A stretch of 38,831 nt of DNA, from the NCBI GenBank assembly GCA_016717855.1, contig JADKEV010000044.1, forward strand, positions 1 through 38,831, read 5' to 3'. How positions within the stretch are numbered: position 1 is the stretch's first letter; each line of letters starts with the position of its first letter. Position numbers and translations under genes: made by a program. Source of the stretch: Betaproteobacteria bacterium. Lineage in GTDB: Bacteria; Pseudomonadota; Gammaproteobacteria; Burkholderiales; Casimicrobiaceae. Shown piece after piece: positions 26,900 to 34,852 of this stretch. Under the pieces are notes generated by a model, which saw only the letters and a program-made list of their open reading frames with translations, did not search any database and was not told where the DNA came from.

Positions 26900-27238
26900 C
26901 GGTGGCAAATCGAACGACTCGTCGACCAATTACGCGATCCTCGAATGGCGGCGATATGACAACCAGCAAATCCTCTACCTGTCCGCGACTCGAGTGCGAA
27001 TTTCTCCGCCTCCGGCTTCACTTCGTCCCCGTTCGCCAACCTGCCTCGCGGCCATGCATTGCTCACCATTTGGGCGAACGGCGTCCCCAGCGACTCTTAC
27101 TTCGTGAGTGCGGTGACGGTCACGGTCAGCTTCAACAGCAACGGCGGATCGCCCGTGACCAGCCAGCCGATACTCGTCGGCACGTCGGCGGTGCAGCCGC
27201 CGGCACCCGCGCGTCGCGGTTACGCGTTCGCCGGCTGG
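26900..27238 (+). pseudogene. Secreted kelch/InlB-repeat protein fragment, truncated
   Basis: One frame reads SSTNYAILEWRRYDNQQILY. After a frameshift near 26990 another reads ANFSASGFTSSPFANLPRGH, ALLTIWANGVPSDSYFVS and SFNSNGGSPVTSQPILVGTS up to RRGYAFAGW at 27238. The first half resembles the C-terminal domain of kelch/galactose-oxidase-like proteins, and the second an InlB B-repeat (Listeria-Bacteroides repeat). Similarity stops sharply at the TGG codon 27236-27238, where an IS3 fragment begins on the other strand. Both ends and the frame are broken, so it is a remnant. Confidence 0.6.
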
Positions 27239-27475
27239 ATAGCGCTTTACCCCGAAGACAGCCTTCAGCGCATGAATGTCCAGATGGGCCTCGGCCAGGA
27301 GCTTCTTGAGCTTCGCGTTCTCGCTCTCCAGCTCCTTCAGCCGGCGGGCATCGGAAACGTCCATGCCGCCGTACTTGCTCCGCCACTGGTAAAACGCTGC
27401 GTCGCTGAAACCGCCCTTGCGACACAACTCCTTGACCGGCATTCCCGCCTCGGCCTGCTTCAGGAAGCTTTTCAT
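27239..27475 (-). mobile_element. IS3-family OrfA transposase fragment
   Basis: The minus strand encodes FLKQAEAGMPVKELCRKGGF, SDAAFYQWRSKYGGMDVSDA, RRLKELESENAKLKKLLAEA and HLDIHALKAVFGVK. This is the helix-turn-helix and leucine-zipper part of the IS3-family OrfA. The first dozen residues are missing and no OrfB follows. The fragment abuts the InlB-type remnant at 27238. Confidence 0.85.
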
Positions 27476-27554
27476 GCGTAGCCGCCGCGGTCGTTGGCGC
27501 CCGCTGTGATTTGCGACTCAGCGAACACGCCGGATGCTCTGAGTAGCGCTCCCA

Positions 27555-27699
27555 CGGCGGCCACCAAGATAGGCGATCACGACGGGCCATCACGAGCCAC
27601 AAATCCCGTCATCCTCTAGGCCGGCCTGAATCCAGTGGTGTCGCCGTGGAGCACCAAGCACCACTACATCTCAACCGACATGATGGGTGGGACGATGGG
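27555..27699 (+). repeat. Interspersed repeat, copy B (left-truncated)
   Basis: It begins at CGGCGGCCACCAAGATA, matching copy A through GCGGCCACCAAGATA, and ends with GAGCACCAAGCACCACTAC and GATGGGTGGGACGATGGG. The left half with the CCCGCA/TGCGGG hairpin is absent. It follows 79 bp after the IS3 OrfA fragment. Confidence 0.8.
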
Positions 27700-28116
27700 A
27701 AGTGCCGACCGATTGCAATAGCGAGACAGTCTCGCAAGATCATTTTCACCGAGTAAGAGACGGCTACGCTGATCTGGCAGTTGGCGGCAGTGTCGCCCAA
27801 TCCGCGCAATCGCAACTCAGCGCAGTTGTTGCAGTGTCGCCGGAGCCCATTTGTTGCAATTGACGTCAAACTCACGCGCCCTCGCGCGTAACCAACGGCG
27901 CCTCCGGAAAGGCCACTACGGTAGGTGCGACAAAGCCGCCAGGGCGCCCCGGCCGCCGCCTGGTGGGGCAGCCGTGAAACCCGCAATGACAGACTGATCC
28001 GGGCTCAGCCGGTACGTCTTGGCGGGCCGACGGTGCTCGGCATTGCCCTTACTTCGGTCCGAACTTTTCATCCCCGAGGCTAAACGATGTGCCCAATCAG
28101 GTCTTGGCGGGGGTTC
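27700..28116. other. Intergenic region with possible IS-end-like repeats
   Basis: No gene is convincing here. GCAGTGTCGCC occurs at 27787-27797 and again at 27831-27841, 44 bp apart, which could be another IS terminal-repeat remnant. The rest shows nothing recognisable. Confidence 0.3.
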
Positions 28117-28200
28117 GTGATCCAGATCAAGACATCCGCCGGCCAGTTTGAGGATGATCCGTGGTCAATTAGGGGAAATGTTCATTTGCCGCCAAGGAGG
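28117..28200 (+). promoter_or_regulatory. FNR/ANR-type box and promoter region of the ior-kor operon
   Basis: GTGATCCAGATCAA at 28117-28130 matches the FNR consensus TTGAT-N4-ATCAA at nine of ten positions. A class II FNR site centred 41.5 bases upstream puts the transcript start near 28165. A GATGAT (four of six matches to TATAAT) sits at 28153-28158, where the -10 would be. A strong AAGGAGG ribosome-binding site at 28194-28200 precedes the ATG at 28209 by eight bases. Confidence 0.5.
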
Positions 28201-28208
28201 GCGAGGGC

Positions 28209-30028
28209 ATGCACACAGTGCTGCAAACACAGGAGCAAGCCGATGAGCAGGCGCAAGACACCCGGCCGTTGACCGGCAACGAGGCGATTGCGCGCGGCGC
28301 GTGGGAAGCCGGGGTACGGGTTGCCGCCGCTTATCCAGGCACGCCAAGCACGGAAATCTTGGAGTCCCTCGCCCGCTATCCCGTCGAGCATCTGTACGCC
28401 GAGTGGTCGACCAACGAAAAGGTCGCGCTCGATGTGGCCATCGGTGCTTCATTCGCTGGCAGCCGCGCACTCGCATCGATGAAACATGTCGGCCTCAACG
28501 TCGCCGCCGACGCATTCATGTCGCAAGCCTACATCGGCGTCAATGGCGGACTGGTACTCGCGGTGTGCGACGATCCCGGCCTCCATAGTTCGCAAAACGA
28601 GCAGGACACCCGCATTTACGGGCAGTTCGCTACGGTTCTGGTGCTTGAACCAAGCGACGCGCAGGAGGCGCTCGATTTGACGCGTCTTGCCTTCGACCTG
28701 TCCGAGCAATTCGACACCATGGTCATCGTACGGGGCACCACGCGCCTGTCGCACACCCGCAGCCGGGTTACCGTCGGAGAACGAACTGAACATCTCTCGC
28801 GCGGATTCGTCGAGAATCCGGCCAAGAACGTGATGATTCCGGCGCATGCGCGCCCCCGCCACTTTGTCGTGCTTGACCGCGAGGCAAGGCTGAAACAGTA
28901 TCTGGAGACCGCGCCGATAAACCGCTGGGAAACGGGCGGCACAAGTTTCGGCGTGGTCACGGCCGGAACCTGTTATCCCTACGTGCGCGAAGTGCTGCCC
29001 AACGCTAGCGTGCTGAAACTGGGCGCCTCCTGGCCGCTGCCCGAGGGGCTGTTGCGGCGCTATTGCGAGTCGGTCGACCGGGTGTTCGTGGTCGAAGAGC
29101 TGGAGCCAGTGATAGAGAAGGAGTTGCGCGCGCTCGGCATTAAAGCGGAAGGTAAAGAGTTCTTTCCTCGCACGGGCGAATTCTCGCCCGAGATCGTGCG
29201 CGCCGGATTCGAAAAAGCGGGTGCGATCGAGCCACGCGCGGGACGCGTCAGCTGGGCGCCTGAACCGCTGGCGCGGCCGCCGGTATTGTGCGCAGGCTGC
29301 CCCCACACCTCGAGTTTCATGGCAGTGAGGGCGTCGGGCGCGCGCGTGGCCGGGGACATTGGCTGCTACACGCTGGCGTGCCTCGATCCACTACGCGGCA
29401 TCGATACCATGGTGTCGATGGGGTCCTCCATCGGCAACGCGATCGGGATGGCTATGGCCGGCGACACCAAGCCGGTGATGGCCACTATCGGCGACTCGAC
29501 TTTCCTGCATGGGGGCATCCCGGCGCTGATCGACGCGGTGTACAACCAGGCGAATATCACTGTACTGCTGCTGGACAACGGGATCACGGCGATGACCGGC
29601 GGGCAGGACCACCCGGGCACCGGCAAGACACTGCGCGGTAAGGAAGCGCCAAGGTCGATTATGAAGCGCTGGTGCGCGCCATCGGAGTGAAATGGGTGCG
29701 CACCGTAGACTCCTACGATCTCGCGCAGATGTACCAGACGCTGCGCGAGGCGGTCGCGTACCGGGGCGTAGCGGTGATCATCTCCAATCGTCCCTGCGTG
29801 CTCGACCCGGTCAAGATCAAGGGGCCGGCGCTCGCGATCGTGAACGAACTATGCAACGCCTGCCAGTCATGCATGAACCTCGGATGCCCCGCCCTCACCT
29901 GGGCTTCGGATACTTTCGAGGGCCGGCACCAGGTGAAGATCGATCAATCGCTTTGCATCGGCTGCTCGCTGTGCGCGCAGGTGTGCACGGTGGATTGCAT
30001 CAAACCGGCCGCGATGGCGACCCAATGA
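28209..30028 (+). CDS. iorA: Indolepyruvate:ferredoxin oxidoreductase alpha subunit, single frameshift
   Basis: IorA oxidatively decarboxylates aryl pyruvates to aryl-acetyl-CoA and reduces ferredoxin. The reading frame shows the N-terminal pyrimidine-binding domain (PLTGNEAIARGAWEAGVRVA, YPGTPSTEI), the C-terminal TPP domain (CAGCPHTSSF, GDIGCYTL, GSSIGNAIGMAMAG, IGDSTFLHGG, TGGQDHPGTG) and then a premature TGA at 29688-29690. Coding similarity continues one frame over with KVDYEALVRAIGVKWV and two [4Fe-4S] motifs, CNACQSCMNLGC and CIGCSLCAQVC, to a TGA at 30026-30028. A single base missing at 29650/29651 explains this. The restored length of about 606 residues is normal. The stop overlaps the iorB start (ATGA). 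Either a sequencing error or a fresh mutation is likely. Confidence 0.85.
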
Positions 30029-30996
30029 GCGGACCGAATCCCTCGAACTGCAGCGCTGGAGGCGTGCAGTTGCTGCCTGTCGCAGCGGCCGCCAAGGCGC
30101 GGGAGCCGATCAACGTACTGATCGTGGGCGTGGGCGGGCAAGGCGTCATCATGGTGTCCAAGGCGCTTGCTTCGCTGGCCCAGTCCAAGGGCTTCGAAGT
30201 CAAGCAAAGCGAAGTGCACGGGATGGCCAAACGCGGCGGCACCGTGTTCAGCCACGTGCGCTTCGGCCCCCAGGTATGGTCGCCTACGATCCCCAAAGGC
30301 GAAGCCGACATTCTGGTCGCCCTGGAATGGGCCGAAGGCCTGCGCTGGCTCCCTTTCCTGAAGCCCGATAGCGGTATCTTCATCTGTGACACCAAACGCA
30401 TCGTGCCACCGTTCGCGTGTCTCGACCGGCACCCCGGCGCGCTCTTGCGCTACTCGCGCGAGACGCCGGCCGAAGTGAAGGCACATGTGGTCGAAGGCTA
30501 TGCCATCGACGCTACTCGGATAGCCGAGGAACTCGGCAATGTGCGCGCAGCCAATGTGGTCCTGATCGGTGCCCTGTCCATGTCGCTCGATTTCTCTGCC
30601 GAAGACTGGGAGCAGGCGCTTTCCGAGTTCGTGCCAAAGAAAACCATCGCGGTCAATCTCGAAGCCTTCCGCCTCGGGCGCCGCTGGGTAGAGCGGGCGC
30701 GAACCGCTCCGCCAGACGCGCAACCGGCCGAAACGCCGGCGCCGGCATACCGGCCCTACAAAGTTCGACTTGAAATCACGCCGGAATGGTGCAAGAGCTG
30801 CGACATCTGCGTCAAGCTGTGCCCCGAACGCTGCCTGCGCCTCAACGCCGAACGCACCGTCGAGCTCACCGATGCGGCGAAGTGCACCGGCTGCCGGCTG
30901 TGCGAGTGGCTGTGTCCGGACTTCGCCATCCGCGTGCACCTTGACGCGGCCGAAGCGCCCGGCGTCGTCGCTGCCGCTGAAGGGATCCGGCCATGA
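30025..30996 (+). CDS. iorB: Indolepyruvate oxidoreductase beta/gamma-type subunit fused to a 2x[4Fe-4S] ferredoxin domain
   Basis: The 323-residue protein starts at ATG 30025, overlapping iorA. Residues about 28-220 form the IorB/gamma domain (NVLIVGVGGQGVIMVSKALA, SEVHGMAKRGGTVFSHVRFG). After a Pro/Ala linker (about 233-245), residues about 255-310 carry two cluster motifs, CKSCDICVKLCPERC and CTGCRLCEWLCPDF, like the KorD/delta ferredoxin subunit. IorB proteins of about 200 residues usually lack this domain. Because korA, korB and korC follow directly, the fused domain probably replaces a separate korD and could pass electrons from both oxidoreductases. The next gene overlaps by ATGA. Confidence 0.85.
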   Translation: MSGPNPSNCSAGGVQLLPVAAAAKAREPINVLIVGVGGQGVIMVSKALASLAQSKGFEVKQSEVHGMAKRGGTVFSHVRFGPQVWSPTIPKGEADILVALEWAEGLRWLPFLKPDSGIFICDTKRIVPPFACLDRHPGALLRYSRETPAEVKAHVVEGYAIDATRIAEELGNVRAANVVLIGALSMSLDFSAEDWEQALSEFVPKKTIAVNLEAFRLGRRWVERARTAPPDAQPAETPAPAYRPYKVRLEITPEWCKSCDICVKLCPERCLRLNAERTVELTDAAKCTGCRLCEWLCPDFAIRVHLDAAEAPGVVAAAEGIRP

Positions 30997-32165
30997 ACGT
31001 GGGACAACCGGCGAGCGCACCAAAGCTGCCGTGGCGACTCATCTCGGGTAACCACGCCTGCGCGCTGGGCGCGGTCGCGGCTGGCTGCCGTTTTTTTGCC
31101 GGCTATCCGATCACGCCGTCTTCCGAAATCGCCGAGCGGCTATCGCGGTTGCTGCCTCTGGTGGACGGTGTGTTCGTGCAGATGGAAGACGAAATCGCGT
31201 CCATCGCAGCGGTGATAGGCGCCTCGATGGGCGGCGTCAAGGCCTTGACCGCCACCAGCGGCCCGGGCTTTTCGCTGAAGCAGGAGAACATCGGCTACGC
31301 CGCCGGGGCCGAGATCCCGTGCGTGATCGTCAACGTCATGCGCGGCGGACCCTCCACCGGCATGCCAACACGTCCGGCGCAGGGCGAAATCATGCAGTCA
31401 CGCTGGGGTAGCCATGGCGACTATCCGATCATCGTGCTCGCGCCGGCCTCGGTTCGCGAGATCCATGACGAGAACATGCGCGCCTTCGATCTTGCGGAAC
31501 CATTGCGCACTCCGGTCGTGATCCTGTACGACCAGGACATTGCGCAACGGACCGAGACCGTTGAACTGGGCGACGCCAACGGCGTTGCGCGCGCACAGCG
31601 CAAATGGGCCAGTGGGCCGCCTGCGGCCTACCAGCCGTACGCGACTGGCGAAGACGGCATCCCCGCGATGTCGCGTCCCGGTGCCGGCTATCGCGTGCAC
31701 ACCACGGGATTGAATCACGCCGAGAATGGTTTCCCAACGCAGAGCCCGCAAGCCGTCGAGCGCAACCTCGGCCGGCTGTTGACCAAGTTCGAGCGGCACC
31801 GCGACTTGATCGACTCGTGGCAAACGCTCGGCTGCGACGATGCCGAAGTGCTGATTGTGGCGATCGGGATCAGCGCGCGTGCCGCGCTGCGCGCGCTCGA
31901 GATTTGCCGCGCACGCTCGTTGCGCGCCGGCCTGTTTCGGCCGATCACGCTTTGGCCGTTCCCGGAAAATGCCTTGCGTGAGGCAGCTTCGCAAGCGAAT
32001 GCGGTGCTGGTGCCGGAAATGAACGCAGGGCAACTGAGCCTGGAAGTTGGACGCATCCTCGGCGGCAAGCGGGTGGAGGCCATCCACCGATTCAACGGCG
32101 AGCCGATTACACCGGCGGAAATCGCACAGCGCGTGGAAACGCTCGCCAGGGAGATGAATCAATGA
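30993..32165 (+). CDS. korA: 2-oxoacid:ferredoxin oxidoreductase alpha subunit (KorA type)
   Basis: The 390-residue protein has the pyrimidine-domain signature LISGNHACALGAVAAGCRFF, AGYPITPSSEIAE, EDEIASIAAVIGASMGG, TATSGPGFSLKQE and MRGGPSTGMPTRPAQGE, followed by domain II from about 250. It matches the alpha subunit of 2-oxoglutarate:ferredoxin oxidoreductases. With KorB it binds TPP and CoA and converts a 2-oxoacid to its acyl-CoA, CO2 and reduced ferredoxin. The start overlaps the iorB-ferredoxin stop and the stop overlaps korB, both by ATGA, so translation is coupled. The true substrate (2-oxoglutarate or another 2-oxoacid) cannot be told here. Confidence 0.9.
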   Translation: MNVGQPASAPKLPWRLISGNHACALGAVAAGCRFFAGYPITPSSEIAERLSRLLPLVDGVFVQMEDEIASIAAVIGASMGGVKALTATSGPGFSLKQENIGYAAGAEIPCVIVNVMRGGPSTGMPTRPAQGEIMQSRWGSHGDYPIIVLAPASVREIHDENMRAFDLAEPLRTPVVILYDQDIAQRTETVELGDANGVARAQRKWASGPPAAYQPYATGEDGIPAMSRPGAGYRVHTTGLNHAENGFPTQSPQAVERNLGRLLTKFERHRDLIDSWQTLGCDDAEVLIVAIGISARAALRALEICRARSLRAGLFRPITLWPFPENALREAASQANAVLVPEMNAGQLSLEVGRILGGKRVEAIHRFNGEPITPAEIAQRVETLAREMNQ

Positions 32166-33031
32166 TAGTCGACTCAGCGTCCGCTTTTGACGTGCGCACT
32201 TATCTGCGCCAGGAGATGATGCCGCACTTCCTTTGCCCCGGTTGTGGCCACGGCATCGCGCTGCGGGCGCTGCTATGGGCGGTCTATGAACTTGGCCTGG
32301 ACAAAGACAAGCTCGCGGTGGTGTCGGGGATCGGCTGCGCCGGGCGACTGTCGGCGTACATCGACGCCAACACATTTCACGTGACCCATGGCAGGCCGCT
32401 GGCCTATGCCACCGGCCTTGCGCTCGCGCGGCCGGACCTGCATGTGGTGGTGATCACCGGCGACGGCGACTGCCTGGCGATCGGGGGCAACCACCTGATC
32501 CACGCTTGCCGGCGCAACCTGAAACTCACCTGTCTGATGCTCAATAATGAGGTCTACGGAATGACCGGGGGCCAGGTATCGCCGACGACCTCCGAAACGC
32601 GCCTTACGACCACCACGCCGCTGGGGAACTCGGAACCGAATTTTGACGCCTGCACGCTCGCTGCGGCAGCAGGCGCGAGCTTTGTCGGCCGCGAAGTCAC
32701 GCATCATGTGCCCAAGCTCAAGCAACTCATCCGCGCGGGACTGGAACATCCCGGATTCGCGTTCATCGAGGTTCTATCGGACTGCACCGAGATTTTCGGG
32801 CGCAAGAACGAGCTGGGCTCATCGGCTGAGATGGTGCTGCGTCAAAAGAGCGAATTGCGTCCGAGCGCTTACCGCGACACAGTCGACTCACCCTTTCGTT
32901 CAAGCGATTTGCCAACCGGCATCCTGACCAAAACAGAACGTCCCGAATATGGCGCAGCCTATCGCACGGCTGCGGCCGCGCAACGCGCGCGCCTGGCCGC
33001 CAGCACGGACCAGAACAAAGGAAGAACCTGA
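32162..33031 (+). CDS. korB: 2-oxoacid:ferredoxin oxidoreductase beta subunit (KorB type)
   Basis: The 289-residue protein contains the beta-subunit TPP pocket: FLCPGCGHGIALRALLWAVY, SGIGCAGR, THGRPLAYATGLALARPDLH, the GDGD motif in VVITGDGDCLAIGGNHLIHA and LNNEVYGMTGGQVSPTT. The Cys residues near the N-terminus are where this family may hold a cluster or interact with one. The length is typical of KorB. ATG 32162 overlaps the korA stop, and the stop TGA shares a base with the korC start (TGATG). Confidence 0.9.
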   Translation: MIVDSASAFDVRTYLRQEMMPHFLCPGCGHGIALRALLWAVYELGLDKDKLAVVSGIGCAGRLSAYIDANTFHVTHGRPLAYATGLALARPDLHVVVITGDGDCLAIGGNHLIHACRRNLKLTCLMLNNEVYGMTGGQVSPTTSETRLTTTTPLGNSEPNFDACTLAAAAGASFVGREVTHHVPKLKQLIRAGLEHPGFAFIEVLSDCTEIFGRKNELGSSAEMVLRQKSELRPSAYRDTVDSPFRSSDLPTGILTKTERPEYGAAYRTAAAAQRARLAASTDQNKGRT

Positions 33032-33593
33032 TGCGCGGTTCAAGACTTGAAATCCGGATCGGGGGCACCGGCGGTCAGGGGCTGATTCTTTGCGCCAAAA
33101 TGCTTGCCGATGCACTTTGCGCGACGGGCAAGCGCGTCGCCCAGTCGCAGACCTACGAACCGACGTCGCGCGGCGGATTTTGCAATTCGGATCTAGTGGT
33201 CTCGGACGATGAAGTCGACTTCCCGCTGGCGACCGCACTCGATTGCCTGGTACTGCTCGACCGGCTGGCGGTGAAGCCGTCCTGGCCCCTGCTCAAACCG
33301 GGGGCGCTGGTGATCGCCGACACGCGATTATGTCCGGAATTGCCCGAAGGCGAGCTTCGCGTCCATCCCCTGCCGCTCAGCCGCACCGCCATCGAGCTGG
33401 GCAGCGAGCGCGTGGCAAACATGGTTGCGCTTGGAGCGCTGGCCGCGCTGGCCGCAGTCTGCACGCGCGATGCGATCGAGCGGGCGGTGCGTGCGGAGAC
33501 GCCGAAAGCTTTCTCGAGCTGAATCTGGATGCGCTAGCCGCAGGCTATCGTCTCGCCGCCCAGACGGCTGCGACCACCGCGCCGGCGCATTAG
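33031..33593 (+). CDS. korC: 2-oxoacid:ferredoxin oxidoreductase gamma subunit (KorC type), frameshift near the end
   Basis: The frame starts at ATG 33031 and shows the gamma domain RIGGTGGQGLILCAKMLADA, SQTYEPTSRGGFCNSDLVVS and LSRTAIELGSERVANMVALG. It runs into a TGA at 33520-33522 after TPKAFSS. The neighbouring frame continues naturally as FLELNLDALAAGYRLAAQTA to a TAG at 33591-33593. One T missing from the TTT at 33510-33512 explains it. The restored protein of about 188 residues is the normal length for the family. The gamma subunit stabilises the alpha-beta complex and helps pass electrons. It is the last gene of the operon. Confidence 0.82.
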
Positions 33594-33739
33594 TCGAGGC
33601 GCAATCGGAAAGCGGCGCTCCGGCACCGCGGCGGCTTCATAGCGGCGCGCACATGATAACGCCCTCGCCCGACCAGCCGAGGAACCCCGATCACGAATCG
33701 CAATTCTCTCAAATCGAAGCCGCTTTTGCTTCGTTGGGT

Positions 33740-34034
33740 CGCCGCGCCGAAGAATGCCTTGATGCTTGACATATTCCGCTTTGAACTCGCGGGTCCAGCG
33801 ACTCGCCAAGTTGAGCAACCTGTCTAGATTCACAGCTTTGGGCTGATCGGCATGTGCGACTGCTGAGCAATGCACAGCAGCCGCATGGGAGTCATAGAGG
33901 AGTTGGAAGACACCACTGCCGGGCCGCAAGTATGGGTGGAACCAGTCTGCGAAGCTGCCGGCGCTGTGCACGGGCTTCAAGCCTTTGTCTGGCGCTTCAT
34001 TGCAAGAACTGCAGATGACGGTCAGGTTGGCAAT
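33740..34034 (-). pseudogene. HNH-endonuclease-like fragment
   Basis: The minus-strand frame reads NLTVICSSCNEAPDKGLKPV, HSAGSFADWFHPYLRPGSGV, DQPKAVNLDRLLNLASRWTR and EFKAEYVKHQG. The NL-x3-C-x2-CN-x2-D/K pattern is that of the C-terminal half of an HNH nuclease motif, and the rest is coherent, protein-like sequence. The first half, with the HNH histidines, is absent. I infer a truncated HNH-family protein. It could be an unrelated remnant. Confidence 0.4.
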
Positions 34035-34128
34035 CACGCGAACTAGCAAGTGAATCGACCTGTAAAAGTGCACGGTCAAACCTTCGGATGCGGAATTTCT
34101 CCGGATTCTCGCAGAAATACCGTTGACG

Positions 34129-34269
34129 CTAGATAAAGTCCGGCAGGTTGCGCTGCTGCCTTCTCTTGTCGAACATGTAAATGAAGCCTTTGTCGCCCGG
34201 CGGTCGAAAGTACTTTAGCAGAGAACGAGGGATGAAGTGGTGCTTGAATGCAGGCTTTTGGGAGTTCAT
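34129..34269 (-). pseudogene. DUF4238-like N-terminal fragment
   Basis: From ATG 34269 a 46-codon frame reads MNSQKPAFKHHFIPRSLLKY, FRPPGDKGFIYMFDKRRQQR and NLPDFI before a TAG. The HH(F/Y)(I/V)P...LK.F....I.(V/M)(F/Y)DK outline is the hallmark start of DUF4238 proteins, often found in defence or mobile islands. The rest of the domain is missing. It lies just upstream of the HNH-like fragment on the same strand. Confidence 0.45.
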
Positions 34270-34316
34270 TCGACGGCGGGGATTGTGCGCAGCAGCAAAG
34301 TGTTAACTCACCAGAG

Positions 34317-34547
34317 CGTGTCACCACATATCAAGCCGAACGATGGGTGGAGGCCCATCATGGCCCGCAATACGATGCGGGACAAGGCCCGATGGCGGAG
34401 AGGGCGACCACTCGAATAGCATGTCACAACGTCTCTTGACGTGCCACAAATCCCGTTATAGTCGATGCACCTTATTGTTTGATCCTGTCGCGATCGAGCA
34501 CCAAGCGCCACCGCATCTCAACCAGAACGATGGGTGGGAAGATGGGT
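34317..34547 (+). repeat. Interspersed repeat, copy C (full length)
   Basis: It begins CGTGTCACCACATATCAAGC, passes CGATGGGTGGAGGCCCAT, the CCCGCA/TGCGGG hairpin (loop ATACGA) and GACAAGGCCCGATGGCGGAG, and ends GAGCACCAAGCGCCACCGC, then GATGGGTGGGAAGATGGGT. The left 34 bases and the right end resemble each other as imperfect direct repeats. It abuts an IS91-type transposase fragment at 34549. Confidence 0.85.
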
Positions 34548-34548
34548 C

Positions 34549-34773
34549 GACCGCGCGGGTGTGGAACGGCTGCTGCGCTATTGTGCGCGGCCGCCCCTTG
34601 CTCAGGAACATCTGCAACAACTCGACGCGGGGCATCTGGTTTACCACAGCTCCAAGCCGGGACCGGACGGCCCCAGCGCGCTGGGGCTGACCCTGCTCGC
34701 ACTGATCAACAGGATTGCCGCACCGTTGCCACCGCCGCGCATCCATCGCCATCGCTACTAGGCGTGCTGTAAG
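34549..34773 (+). mobile_element. IS91-family transposase fragment
   Basis: The frame reads DRAGVERLLRYCARPPLAQE, HLQQLDAGHLVYHSSKPGPD, SALGLTLLALINRIAAPLPP and PRIHRHRY, then a stop. GVL follows in another frame. This is an internal piece of the IS91-type (Y2) transposase, which normally continues after HRHRY as FGVLAPN. No start, zinc-finger or catalytic Tyr part is present. It begins within two bases of the end of repeat copy C. Confidence 0.75.
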
Positions 34774-34852
34774 CGTCAGCCGAATTTGAAAGAGATTGTC
34801 TCTGACCCCTTTTGTTCACGGGGACACCGTCATCATCGTCGATCAAGGGCTT

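Noticed and set aside
29642..29690. Programmed frameshift in iorA
   Set aside because: There is no slippery heptamer or downstream stimulator, and related genes are not known to need one. A missing base is simpler.
34076..34327. Minus-strand 83-codon frame overlapping the DUF4238-like fragment
   Set aside because: The other frame has the recognisable HHFIP and FDK outline; this one is its shadow.
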